64,000 bases of DNA from Paulinella micropora (GCA_019918135.1 WBZZ01003618.1:1-64000), one strand, 5' to 3'. Numbered from the stretch's first letter, positions 55,001 through 64,000 are shown. Numbers and translations are program-made. The notes: generated by a model not told the origin, from the letters alone.

Positions 55001-57489
55001 CGCTATGTTCTTGATTGCGGGGCACGTCGTGTAGTCGAAGCCAAAGTGGTTGATCGCACAGAAGCTAGAAGCACCTGCGCCCATGATGGAAGCAACAACT
55101 ATGGCCACGTAGCGGGCAGCCCTTGCGTTGTCGGTCGGAGTGAAAGTGACTGAAGTATCAACTATAAAGGGGAACGATGCATATTGCCACAGCGTCCAGG
55201 TAGTGCCGTCCAACGACAGGCCCACCCACCACTGTTTCATTGCTTTACTCAGGCCGCCGGTCTGGCCCTGCAGACAGTACTTCTCCAGTACGACTCCAGT
55301 GCCAAAATCTAGCTGGAGCCACTCTCCTGAGCACACTACACCCGAAAACGTTTTGCTTGCATTGGAGGTGTAGGCGCCGCTAGTGGCATCGTAGGTACCA
55401 GTGTTGCTCTGCCAGGAGGAGTTTGAGCCAGTATTGAAGCCGTCGTACGCGTTGCCGTTCCCTGAAGTGGACGCGCTCGCGACCAGGCCGTTCCAGCTGT
55501 TGCTCGTCATGCTGTCGGGCTTCTTCACGTACGAAGTGGCTACAAAGCTCAGGCCGTGATAGATGGCCTGGTCCCCGTGCAGCAGCGTGCCGTTGGAGCC
55601 CAGTGACACCAAGCTGGTGCTGGCAGGCAGCGAGCTCGGCAGCGAGAAATTGCTTTGGGACATTTCGTACGTGCTAGGGTTGTACTGCAGCACCATCTTG
55701 CCTGAACCGCTCGCTTGGCCCGACCTCACCGGCCTGATGGTAGTCGAACCAGATGTGCTAACATCCATGTCCGCACCGCTCGCGTTCAGCACGATCGCGT
55801 TTGTTGCAGGTACCGACAGGGCGCTATCGCACCCACCAATCGCAATGCTGTCCGCCCCCAACACGGCGCCCGCATGTGACCCGATAGCTACGGACCGCGC
55901 TCCTTGGTTTGTGGTGCCCGCATAATATCCTATCGCCACGGATCGCGCCCCTTGGTTGGTACTGCCAGCCGTCGTGCCTATCGCCACGGCGTTGTCGCCT
56001 TGATTCTCGTTTCCGGTAGTATCTCCCACTGCGACAGCGCCCGAACCTTGCGTAACCATCCCGGTATAATCGCCTATCGCTATGCTGGCGCCCCCTGCTT
56101 CATGTCCCCGCCGGCCAGGTAGCCTACAGCGAGCGCGCCGCTAGCCTGTCGGAAGAGATCCTCGATCGTCTTGGTGTTGATCACGCCCGTTTCCTTCACC
56201 AGTATGCCGCTAGTGACGGGCATGGGCAAGAAGTCGCCCTCCGCGTAGCTCATGGCACCGTCCGCTCCGGCCGCCAACAGCTTCGTACTTGCAGGAAGGG
56301 AGGCCGGCAGCTTGAGTGCACAAGACCCACTGGAAGGAGCCGAAAGAGTGCTGTTGCCGCCAGCCCCTGTCAGCGTGAGCGTTGACGAGCTTAATTGGCT
56401 GCTCAGGCCTAGCACACCGTCCGGGTCGACCGTCACCAGCTGCGCGGCCGAGGCGGGCAGAGGGTTAGGCAGCCTCGCGAGAGTGTCCGGGATCGTCGTA
56501 ACCGTGTAGTCGGTGTCCATGAGCACGATCGCGCCATTGGCATTTGGAGCCAGGGACGGCTGCTTGAGCGTCCTGTCCTTGACCGCAAAGATCGAGCCGT
56601 CTGGGTCCATGGTCACGATGCAGTCGTCTTGGGTAGGCATGATCGACGGGAACTTCACCGCCCTGCCACCTGGTGGTCGACGTACGCCTTGGGCGCTAGC
56701 TGCGAGGCCTTGGTAGGGTAGCTGGTGTTCTCGAGGCAGCCTGCATTGTATAGCTGGTAGTCGAAAGCCAGGCTCCGCATGTACCAGACCCCCGCCCCGT
56801 TGTTTTTAGTGCAGATTACGCGCAGGTACCTGGCGTAATCGGCCGAGGTTGCCGGCGTGAACGTGCGCAGGCTGTCGCCGACAAAGGTCTGGGCCGTCTG
56901 GCTGTCCCAAGTGAACCACCGGCTGCCGTCCGCGCTGTAAGCAACTACCCAGTCCCTGGGCGCGGTAATAGCCCCCGCAGACGTGAAGTGGTAAGCAGTG
57001 ACCTTGGCGTGCATCGGTAGATCGAGCTGGAGCCACGCGCCCGCTACAGGAAGATTATCGACCATCGTCTCGATCATGGCAGTGTAGTTGTTGCCGCTGT
57101 AGCTGTCGGGCGCAGTGGTGCCCCACAGGGTCGAAAAGTCGCTGTCAAAGGCCAGGTAGGCCTGGGCGGAATTGCTGGAGGCCGAGGCCACAAAGCCAGC
57201 GGAGCTGTTAGAAGTCATCCCGGCCGGCTGGTTTACTTTGGCTTCAGTGTCCAGCGTCAAGGTAATCAGGTCCGCTAAATCGACCAAGTGCGGGTTCCCG
57301 GACGTAGTCAGCCTGTGAGCGGTATTAAGCGCTACCGCCTCGTTTGCGGCCACTCCGCCTGTGGCCCATCTATCACGCCCCGTCACCGTCACTAATCAAA
57401 ACGTCACCGGCCTGTCCGTCGACCGGTAGCACGAAATCGTCGGCCGCTCCATCCAAACGACGCCGTTTATACGACCTCGCAACTTCCAT
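52069..57489 (-). pseudogene. Very long fibre protein with discoidin and YadA-head-like repeats
   Basis: The locus opens at an ATG at 57489 (MEVARSYKRRRLDGAADDFV) and ends with FVSITEIPG. In order it contains an F5/8C-like (discoidin) domain (SADGSRWFTWDSQTAQTFVG), and repeats of ASLPASTKLLAA and SLSGAGGTSTLSA type. Then comes a YadA-head-like run (AVAIGTTAGSTNQGARSVAI), three more discoidin-like domains (LDGTTWTLWQYASF, NDGNTWTTWQAQTT, NDGISWTTIITEPG) and a C-terminal beta-rich knob. AANKSYVDxH motifs link modules, as in many phage and giant-virus tail or fibre proteins. Such fibres bind host-surface glycans. It is about 5.4 kb and looks broken, with about four or five breaks. Confidence 0.65.
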
Positions 57490-57540
57490 TTGTTGCTGAT
57501 TAAATGATATAACAGGAGGAAAAAGTTTTTTTACTTAGTT

Positions 57541-57759
57541 TTACAGAATCTCGTCTAGAAAATTGTCTACGAAGCGCATGCGTTCTTCCCAAGTGTCTCC
57601 GCCGGGGATATCGCGAGCGGGGTTGATACAGGCTCCGTCGCCGTAAGGGCGGCACACGAGCGAGGCCAAGTCCCGGGGGTCCCCCTTTTTACACGTCCCG
57701 GACCAATACAGCTGCCCATCGAAAAAACAGGCGCCGCAAGTAGGACAAACGGCCAACAT
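57541..57759 (-). CDS. Small Cys-rich zinc-binding-like protein
   Basis: The 72-residue product MLAVCPTCGACFFDGQLYWS continues with GTCKK and LASLVCRPYGDGACINP, giving CxxC plus further cysteines suited to a zinc ribbon or finger. The C terminus is an acidic helix (WEERMRFVDNFLDEIL). The TTATAGTATTAAA motif lies 14 bases upstream of its start. It looks whole. Function is unknown; small zinc proteins in this position may be transcription factors, which is an inference. Confidence 0.45.
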   Translation of the reverse strand: MLAVCPTCGACFFDGQLYWSGTCKKGDPRDLASLVCRPYGDGACINPARDIPGGDTWEERMRFVDNFLDEIL

Positions 57760-57772
57760 CCCGGAAACACTG

Positions 57773-57785
57773 TTATAGTATTAAA
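57773..57785. promoter_or_regulatory. TTATAGTATTAAA motif, second occurrence
   Basis: It is identical to the 13-mer at 50717-50729 and lies in the AT-rich spacer between two minus-strand genes. Orientation relative to the nearest gene differs from the RNR case. Confidence 0.45.
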
Positions 57786-57812
57786 GCAGAGAATAAAAAA
57801 AAAGTAATTTAA

Positions 57813-58589
57813 TTAAACCAGAACGCTACGTCTCTTCTTGTCCACCAGCCGGAAGAACCGCGCGAGACGCCTATTGAGCTGTTGCTCCATTTTTTCCCAG
57901 TACTCGTTTTTGGCTTTTCTGGCGCGCCGCACCCTCTGCACGAATTCCGAACCGTCGTCCGAATCAGATTCAGTGGCTATAGTCATCCTACAAAGGCCGT
58001 CCCACGGTTCATACTGGCCGGCACCGGGTATATTCAGGAAAGGCAACCTCGCCCTCTTGCACAACTCCTTGAGCGTATCTGGCTCATCTATGTCTCTCAG
58101 CGTGCCGGCCGGCATTGGTTCCAAGTACGACGGGTTCACATAGGCCTCGACCAGGCCCACCACCGCAGCCGGGATGTCGTGCTCCCTCTCCAGCAGGTAC
58201 AAGGCCACATGCTCCACTGCGACCAGAGCAGCCACGCGCTGTAGAGTACGCTTGTTGGTAGGCCTCTCCAGCAGCAGCAAATCCAGCACCGAGTAGGTTT
58301 CATTGCTCCAAGAACCCCAAGACTGCCAGTGCTTGCTGTAATGCCTCAGCCCGGACACCCAGTACAACCCCGATCTCCACACGGTGTCCCCAGGGGGCAC
58401 ATAGGTCACCGGAACAAGAGCCCTGTCCGACACGGACGGCAGCGTAGTACGGTACCCCTTGACCGGCTCCACGGGCCCGCGCGGGGCCGGGCGCGTCAGC
58501 GGGGGGAACTCCAGGAGGCGGCGTTGGCGCTTCGCGGGCTGGTCGTCCGTCCCAGCGGCCAGTCGTTTGTTCCGCAGAGCGAGCATCAT
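57813..58589 (-). CDS. Unknown protein of segment B
   Basis: The 258-residue product starts MMLALRNKRLAAGTDDQPAK at the first ATG. A longer frame upstream has no ATG. An NLS-like KRQRRLLEF lies near residue 25. The centre has LPSVSDRALVPVTYVPPGDT and LYWVSGLRHYSKHWQSWGSW, followed by a helical segment (LQRVAALVAVEHVALYLLER) and a charged C-terminal helix (RARKAKNEYWEKMEQQLNRR). No family recognised. It looks whole. The Asp/Ser cluster TESDSDDGSEF near residue 205 could be a phosphorylation site. Confidence 0.4.
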   Translation of the reverse strand: MMLALRNKRLAAGTDDQPAKRQRRLLEFPPLTRPAPRGPVEPVKGYRTTLPSVSDRALVPVTYVPPGDTVWRSGLYWVSGLRHYSKHWQSWGSWSNETYSVLDLLLLERPTNKRTLQRVAALVAVEHVALYLLEREHDIPAAVVGLVEAYVNPSYLEPMPAGTLRDIDEPDTLKELCKRARLPFLNIPGAGQYEPWDGLCRMTIATESDSDDGSEFVQRVRRARKAKNEYWEKMEQQLNRRLARFFRLVDKKRRSVLV

Positions 58590-59485
58590 TTTCGCGCGGT
58601 CGTACCTACGGCAGCCACCACCAAACCAGCGTGGGTACAGAAGCAAGAAAATTTCGCCGTATTTTCCGCCGCGGTAAATTTCCGCAAAAAGGTCCACATC
58701 CAAAAACTGGAGCAAAATGGCAAAGGGGGTAGTTCCGGCTACTATCCACTTCTAGACTTCGGCCGAGCTCGGGTTGTGAGAATGCAAGGCCGTCCGTTTC
58801 GTTTCCTGGCAGAAGTAACGGTTTTCTAGAATCTTTTGTACCATAACTAGTCCGGCTGGACCACATGTCGTATATCACTGCCTTTTTGTCCCATCTCACT
58901 GCCTTTTTGTACCATATCACCACCTTCTTTGGTCATATCACAATATTTCGGCCATATCCGACACGACAATAGCGATCTTCTAGAACATTCGGTGCCATAC
59001 TCACCAACGGGCCCAAAACTACGACGGAAAGCTGGTTGCTGATGCCTTTTTGTCCCCTCAGGCCTATCGAAAATTTTAGTGAGAATTTTCCCGCAAATCC
59101 CGGCCCGCGGCTCAAAGCCGTATATGGGCAGGCCCCCCCCGCCCAACCAGGTCGGTCGAGTGGTGGGTATTGCTTGCCACCGGCCGCCGGGCCCAAGGGG
59201 TGGGTGGGGTGGTCGTCCGTGTTGACAAGTATTTTTTGGCGAAAGTTTTGCCCTGCGGCCGTCCACGGCAAACCCCCCCCCCCCCCCCCCCCCCCCCCGG
59301 CTGAGACGCCGAGCCGGCCCGAAACCCTCGGTACCGGCAGGTACGTGGTACCTCCCCCCCTTTTCTACTTTCTATAGTATAACTAGTTTTTAGAAAAGAG
59401 ATTCTCAAGAAAGGGTAGGAGAAGGGGGGGGTGGGCTAGCAAAAGGACGAGAGGGGGGGGGTTTGCTCTGTGGGCGGCCGCTGGG
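58590..59485. other. Non-coding region with short repeats and poly-C runs
   Basis: It contains repeats around CTGCCTTTTTGTCCCAT (58878-58920), inverted homopolymer-rich stretches, and a long C-run at about 59272-59298. No supported gene. Confidence 0.5.
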
Positions 59486-59487
59486 AG

Positions 59488-59930
59488 CCCTGAGATTTTT
59501 CAAAGGGGCCTGAGACTGCACTTTTTGAATTTGGCAACGGCTAGGTACATGATGTACCCCCCCCCCCGGTGGGTGGGAGGGTTTACCCGATCAGGGTCTC
59601 AGGTGTACTGGTGCCCACCCGGGACAAAATGGCATTTGGTCCTGTCAGGCCTTGAGATTTTTTAAAGGGGCCTGAGACTGCACTTTTTGAATTTGGCCAA
59701 CGGCTAGGTACATGATGTATCTCCCCCCCGGTGGGTGGGAGGGTTTACCCCCGGATCAGGGTCTCAGGTGTACTGGTGCCCACCCGGGACAAAATGGCAT
59801 TTGGTCCTGTCCGGCCTTGAGATTTTTCAAAGGGGCCTGAGACTGCACTTTTTGAATTTGGCCAACGGCTAGGTACATGATGTACCTCCCCCCCGGTGGG
59901 TGGGAGGGTTTACCCCCGGCTCGGGTTCTC
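59488..59930 (+). repeat. 162-165 bp tandem repeat, about 2.7 copies
   Basis: TGAGATTTTT-AAAGGGGCCTG recurs at 59491, 59653 and 59818. Each unit contains GGCTAGGTACATGATGTA, a C-run, GGTGGGTGGGAGGGTTTACC and GGGACAAAATGGCATTTGGT. The last unit is cut after the GGTTTACC part. No coding potential. Confidence 0.85.
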
Positions 59931-60033
59931 AAGCGGACCGACCGGCACTTGGCACTGTGTCGACCGACACTGGCACGGTGTCGACCGGCAGACCCGACCG
60001 GACCCCGGAACCCTTTAACGATAAAGTCTGAAA

Positions 60034-60966
60034 CTAGCTTTTCCGGAAGCAGGGGTGGGAGACAGAGATGAGTTCGAAGGGCGAACCTTGCTTGAAGCCG
60101 TGGTGCAGCAGCGTTTGCTCGCACAGCACGTGGGCGCAGTCCGAACAACCATCGAAGAGCAGGCGCCGCCCAAAGTCGACTCCGAAGCTGTGGGTGCTCC
60201 TGGTAACCAGGGCCAGCCCTTGCGTGGGCTCGAGCAGCCGGTTGAGGCTCCTGGCTGCTACTGGCTGGCGGCAGACCACGAGTTCCGGGCTCTGAAGCCA
60301 GTCGACGAACTCGAAGAAGACTTCCAGCGACTTGATGCTCTTGCCGAACTTGCGCATCTTCTTGTTATACTGGCGCGGTGCGTCCAGCACGTTGAACAGT
60401 GCGAAAGCGGTGCAAGCGTACATCTGGAGGTGCTTGAAGCGTTGTTGGACCTTGCTAGCAACTGCAGCGACCCCAGCCAAACCGGGCGTCACTACAGCTG
60501 CTGGCAAGGCCGAACCGTCGCCCAGACACTTCCACGAGCCTCGCTTCGCTACTACCTCCTCGCTGATCGTTCGTACCCACTGCGCGTGCTCTACCGGATC
60601 GTCCTCGTTCCAGGCCAGGACCGCCTCCAGGGGCTCGTAGACCTTCCTGAGCTTGCCGGTAGCCTGGTTACGGAAGCTCACGCGCAGGTACTGTACTCCG
60701 TCCAGCAGCATCGAAGTGTCCCAGCCCGCCGACTGCTCCTGGTCCCTGTCGAGCCACGCGACTTCCTCGACGCCGAGCACACACACAGTAGGCTGGAACC
60801 TCGTGGCTCCTTCCGCGCTGGCCTCGCTGGCACTCCTGGCCTTCTTCTCGGGCCTGTCGCTCCTGCTCGCAGGGCGCCTGGTGTCCACGTCTGCAGGTAG
60901 GCCGGTGTCCTTGGCAGCCGACGCAGGCGCTGTGGTTGGCTGGGCTGGAACCGCCAGTACCGTCAT
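60034..60966 (-). CDS. Possible papain-fold cysteine peptidase
   Basis: The 310-residue product starts MTVLAVPAQPTTAPASAAKD. The N terminus is low-complexity and basic, the middle has WDTSMLLDGVQYLRVSFRNQ, and the C-terminal half contains FKHLQMYACTAFALFNVLDA. There C185 sits in a helix-start context, followed by STHSFGVDF (H259) and LLFDGCSDCAHVLC (D272). The order Cys, His, Asp with this spacing suits papain, OTU or C39-like peptidases, not the His-Asp-Cys order of adenovirus-type proteases. It looks whole. It is separated from the rest of segment B by the tandem repeat and followed by (CA)n, so its membership in segment B is likely by composition but not certain. Confidence 0.4.
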   Translation of the reverse strand: MTVLAVPAQPTTAPASAAKDTGLPADVDTRRPASRSDRPEKKARSASEASAEGATRFQPTVCVLGVEEVAWLDRDQEQSAGWDTSMLLDGVQYLRVSFRNQATGKLRKVYEPLEAVLAWNEDDPVEHAQWVRTISEEVVAKRGSWKCLGDGSALPAAVVTPGLAGVAAVASKVQQRFKHLQMYACTAFALFNVLDAPRQYNKKMRKFGKSIKSLEVFFEFVDWLQSPELVVCRQPVAARSLNRLLEPTQGLALVTRSTHSFGVDFGRRLLFDGCSDCAHVLCEQTLLHHGFKQGSPFELISVSHPCFRKS

Positions 60967-60967
60967 G

Positions 60968-61034
60968 GCGACTGCACACACACACACACACGTAGACACA
61001 CACACGCACGCACACACGCACACACACACACGCG
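60968..61034. repeat. (CA)n microsatellite
   Basis: An interrupted ACAC/ACGC dinucleotide repeat lies directly upstream of the minus-strand peptidase-like start. Confidence 0.85.
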
Positions 61035-61275
61035 TCATCGGTCGGTCGGTCGGTCGGTCGGTCGGGCGGTCGGTCGGTCGGCCGGTCGGTCGGTCGGTCG
61101 GTCGGTCGGGCGGTCGGTCGGTCGGTCGGTCGGTCGGGTGGTCGGTCGGGCGGTCGGTCGGTCGGTCGGTCGGTCGGGCGGTCGGTCGGGTCGGTCGGGC
61201 GGTCGGGCGGTCGGGCGGTCGGGCGGTCGGGCGGTCGGTCGGGCGGTCGGTCGGTCGGTCGGACGGTCAGGGAGG
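61035..61275. repeat. (GGTC)n microsatellite
   Basis: About 60 units of GGTC, with scattered GGGC variants, make up 240 bases. Confidence 0.9.
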
Positions 61276-61513
61276 GTCGGGGGTATATCACGATTAAGTA
61301 GACTTGCACTTGTGGGTGGGTCCGGTGCCACCGTCTACCAGAAAAACTTTTATTGTATATTCTGATAGCGCGTGTCCTGAACTGTCGAATGCCACTTTCC
61401 CCGACCGAAACGGACCAGCCAAATTTGCAGGGGAAAGCCGCAAAGTTTGGCTTTTTAGAAATTCTAGAATCCTGCCACCGGAAAAATCAGGTGTTTCCTG
61501 CCACCTGGCGCCA

Positions 61514-61593
61514 CCTGACGTAGCCCTCCACGTAGCAGCTACGTCTATCGATGTAACTGCTAGGGTTAACCGGTACGTAGCTGCTACGTCAGG
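61514..61593. repeat. Nested inverted repeats
   Basis: ACGTAGCAGCTACGT (61530-61544) is the exact reverse complement of ACGTAGCTGCTACGT (61575-61589). CCTGACGTAG (61514-61523) is the reverse complement of CTACGTCAGG (61584-61593). GTTAACCGG elements lie between. The arrangement could form a cruciform or mark an element end. Confidence 0.6.
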
Positions 61594-61787
61594 ATACGGA
61601 CGTAACGGTCGCGGTTAACCGACACGTAGCCGGCCAAACTTGTTTTTGCGACATAGTTGTACTTGTGGATAGCAAATGCCATTTTGCCCTGCGCGGGCCG
61701 GGACAAAAAGGCAATGGATTATCCCACCCCGGGCAAATTGGCATCCTGTTCTTTCAGGCCAATCGGTAAAATAAGACAGATTGATGT

Positions 61788-61818
61788 ACGTATATATATA
61801 TATATGTATGTATGTATA

Positions 61819-61860
<42 letters not shown>

Positions 61861-61870
61861 ATATATAACC
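61788..61870. repeat. (TA)n microsatellite
   Basis: Alternating TA with TATG interruptions. The surrounding 61,600-61,970 is AT-rich without a supported gene. Confidence 0.85.
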
Positions 61871-61977
61871 TTTTCGTCATTTTATTTTACTTTATTTTTA
61901 TTTTCGTATTTTTTATTTTTTTATTTTCTGTCGTCTGCTGCGCTTAGGAGGTTTGTCTTCTAACTACTACCACTACT

Positions 61978-62058
61978 AGGCCTTCGATGTAATGAAGTTA
62001 AATTATTTAACCTCTGGTCACGTTAGCTCAAGAGCTATTACTACTACTACTGCTACTA

Positions 62059-62118
<60 letters not shown>

Positions 62119-62166
62119 GGCCTAGGCCTTCGATTTAATGAAGTTAAGAAATGTAACCTCTGGTCA
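61978..62166. repeat. Direct repeat pair flanking (CTA)n
   Basis: AGGCCTTCGATGTAATGAAG and AGGCCTTCGATTTAATGAAG begin at 61978 and 62124. Both continue into TAACCTCTGGTCA and later TTAGCTCAAGAGCTATT. Between them lies a (CTA)n run (62036-62117). Confidence 0.8.
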
Positions 62167-62345
62167 TCCATACAAATCGTTAGCTCAAGAGCTATTGATT
62201 TAGCTAGATGGTAGTGATGGTGACCTACTTCTCAAATTATTAAGAATAATGAAAAAATTAAAATATTAAAAAATTAAAATATTAAAATAAAATAGATTGA
62301 AAATATTAAGGTAAAAATAGAAATACTTCGTCCTACAAGCTTAGG

Positions 62346-62391
62346 CCCGTTCTATACGGGTTGATTTTTTTTGGGCTAATTGAATTAGCCC
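62346..62391. repeat. Two adjacent short palindromes
   Basis: CCCGTTCTATACGGG (62346-62360, 5-bp arms) is followed by a T-run and the perfect palindrome GGGCTAATTGAATTAGCCC (62373-62391, 9-bp arms). They lie 128 bases before the next gene start. Confidence 0.6.
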
Positions 62392-62518
62392 AGTGATAAA
62401 CCGAAGTTTGCGTGGAAAGGTACGAAGCCCAACGGAATAACCCAAACTGTGGTGGCACTTGCTCCATTGGAAACTGGTTTTCTCCAAGCATAAGGCGTGA
62501 ATCGTTTGACGCATTACG

Positions 62519-63306
62519 ATGGAGTTCTGGTGTGTTCAGTGCCACAAAAAAATAGACGACGCCAACGATTTGAAGCAGGGAGGTTTTGGAAACTTACATA
62601 AAAGCTCATGTTTGGCTCTTTGGGAAAGAAAGCAAGCAGACAAGGACGCAACAGTCATGCATATGCATGGTTCTTACATTTTTGTTATTTTTGTCTTTCT
62701 TTCTTTTTTTCTTTCTTTCTTTCTTTCTTTCTTTCTTTTATCCTTTCTTTCTTTAATTTCATCATTTCTTTCTTTAATTTCATCCTTTCTTTCATTAATA
62801 TTCTTTTTTTGAATTTTCTTTGCTTGCTTTCTTTCTTTCGAATTCTTAAGCTTACTTTCTTTCTTTCTTGCTTGCTTGATTTCTTTCTTTTTTTTCTTTC
62901 TTTCTTACTTGCTTTCTTTCTTTCTCTTTTTCACTCACTCTCTCTTTCTTTCTTTTCTTCTTTTTATCCTTAATTTATTTATTTATGTAGATGAAAACCT
63001 TCAGTGTCCTGAGCGTATGCCAGTTGATAAATATTGTATTATTGACACTGGAAGAATGCTTCCACGTAATGCTAAGTGTCAAGTCTACCTGGCATATCGC
63101 GAACAGCAAAATAAAAAAAAAACATTTCAATTCTTTTTCTTCTTCTTCTTCTTCTTCTTCTTCTTCTTCTTGTTCTTCTTCTTCTTCTTCTTCTTCTTCT
63201 TCTTCTTCTTCTTCTTCTTCTTCTTCTTCTTCTTCTTCTTCTTCTTCTTCTTCTTCTTCTTCTTCTTCTTCTGCTTCTTCTTCTTCTTCTTCTTCTTCTT
63301 CTTCTT

Positions 63307-63349
<43 letters not shown>

Positions 63350-63384
63350 CACTATTGCTAGTACTACTACTAGTACTATTACTA

Positions 63385-63437
<53 letters not shown>

Positions 63438-64000
63438 TCCTCTTCCTCTTGCTCTTCCTCTTCTTCTTTTTCTTCTTCTTATTATTATTATTATTATTAT
63501 TCTTCTCCTTATTCATCCTCCTCCTCCTCCTCCTCCTTCTCCTCTTCATCCACGTTATCATCGTCTCTGGCTACTCCTGCTCATCCTCTATCTCCTTCCC
63601 CCCCTGAATTCGAACGTGTTTCAAAACCAGAGGAAGATGAGAACCAGAGCACTCTCAACCACCGCGTTCATGAAGAGTATGCTAACAAAATTGATCAGAT
63701 GATAACGGAAGGGAAGCACACACTTACTGGGGCGAAAGCAATGGAGAAATATTTTGCTGTCAAATACAGACCTATCGGACCAAAGGGGTGGGAGGAAATC
63801 CACCGCAAGAATGCGGAGTTGGCTTGTGAGTTCAGGAAAATCCGATGCATTCACGGTAGTGCTATTAATGGCAAGAAAGTCAAGGACACAGAAGGCAAGA
63901 TTCATCACGAAGGATGCATCGGTGCTGTCGGATTAATTCAGTTTCTCCGTGCCTGGGACGAACAGCACAATGTAACATTAATTACACACAAACCCACTAG
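62519..64000 (+). CDS. Intron-containing gene with N-terminal zinc finger, running off the window
   Basis: Exon 1 (62519-62669) encodes MEFWCVQCHKKIDDANDLKQ then GGFGNLHKSSC, a CxxC...HxxxC zinc-finger-like module. The intron 62670-62990 (GTTCTT to TTATGTAG, filled with CTTT repeats) joins in phase to an exon starting ENLQCPERMPVDKYC. That exon's end is unclear near the A-run at 63110. After (CTT)n and (CTA)n DNA a Ser-rich and then globular stretch (about 63520-64000: VSKPEEDENQSTLNHRVHEE, YRPIGPKGWEEIHRKNAELA, IGAVGLIQFLRAWDEQHNVT) follows. Composition and introns resemble the 44-47.5 kb gene. Family not recognised. Confidence 0.45.
63130..63510. repeat. Long (CTT)n with (CTA)n, (CTG)n and (ATT)n
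   Basis: About 58 CTT units (63130-63307) are followed by ACT, GCT, TCT and ATT trinucleotide runs. This lies inside the gene above, probably intronic. Confidence 0.9.

Larger units (their letters stand above)
48105..60966. other. Virus-like segment B (about 55% GC, compact)
   Basis: Genes are small, intronless and tightly packed on both strands, with AT-rich spacers of 40-110 bases and 4-base convergent overlaps (50319-50322, 51749-51752). The penton-like, SLATT, ribonucleotide reductase and fibre genes fit a polinton-like or nucleocytoplasmic virus. Composition and gene style differ clearly from segment A. No major capsid, ATPase or polymerase gene is in the window, so the element is partial here. 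One long fibre gene looks broken and most small genes look whole. Confidence 0.6.

Noticed and set aside
59110-59377. Pro-rich plus-strand frame at 59.0-59.4 kb
   Set aside because: Generated by a 27-base C-run in non-coding DNA.
61035-61331. Asp/Arg/Pro-rich frames over (GGTC)n
   Set aside because: Tetranucleotide microsatellite read in frame; no start context or flanking coding signal.
62975-63352. Glu/Val-rich frame over (CTT)n and (CTA)n
   Set aside because: Simple-repeat translation, no protein evidence.
1-64000. tRNA, rRNA and CRISPR arrays
   Set aside because: No cloverleaf-like A/B box pair, rRNA core sequence or regularly spaced identical repeats with unique spacers was seen; all periodic repeats here are tandem or coding.

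Overview
The window looks like a eukaryotic contig carrying two different virus-derived segments, with intron-bearing, AT-richer DNA between and after them. Evidence for a eukaryotic setting: two multi-exon genes with GT-AG introns whose phases match, AATAAA/ATTAAA signals after intronless genes, and long (CTT)n, (CTA)n, (TA)n, (CA)n and (GGTC)n microsatellites. There is no bacterial operon or Shine-Dalgarno pattern. The host cannot be named from this sequence.

Segment A (1 to about 44,050) is very GC-rich (roughly 70% by eye), intronless and gene-dense. It holds two cysteine-type LRR genes, a possible capsid protease/scaffold pair, a histone-fold protein with a basic tail, a protein with two bHLH-like stretches, a large protein of unknown function, and a FtsJ-type cap 2'-O-methyltransferase. 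A kinase-like protein with a CXXC-type zinc finger at its N terminus is also present. Its most striking part is an array (14.4-37.6 kb) of seven paralogous secreted proteins plus at least one remnant. Each has a signal peptide, two PKD domains and BspA/DUF285 leucine-rich repeats. Each is preceded by one of two conserved upstream blocks. A duplicated BspA-kinase pair survives as a stub at 33.3-34.0 kb, next to an unusual family of inverted, GA-cored repeats. Together the genes suggest a large dsDNA virus with its own chromatin-like protein, RNA-capping function and an expanded secreted or surface adhesin family. The lineage is unresolved.

The stretch 44.05-48.1 kb has much lower GC and holds a six-exon gene of the DUF7869 type, a transposase-like family. 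It abuts the end of a segment A gene on the left and the end of a segment B gene on the right.

Segment B (about 48,105 to 60,970, GC near 55%) has small, tightly packed, convergent or overlapping genes typical of polinton-like or nucleocytoplasmic viruses. These are a lectin/jelly-roll-like protein, a penton-like minor capsid protein, a SLATT-type two-TM protein, a ribonucleotide reductase small subunit, a coiled-coil protein and a very long fibre with discoidin and YadA-head-like repeats. Small zinc-binding and unknown proteins follow, and after a 162-165 bp tandem repeat there is a possible papain-fold cysteine peptidase.

From 61 kb to the end the DNA is mostly microsatellites, short palindromes and the first exons of another intron-containing gene that runs off the window. 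Several genes of segments A and B look whole and others look broken; both segments are treated here as viral fossils and their breaks are only counted roughly. Whether breaks are true decay or base-calling error in G/C runs cannot be told from this sequence alone.
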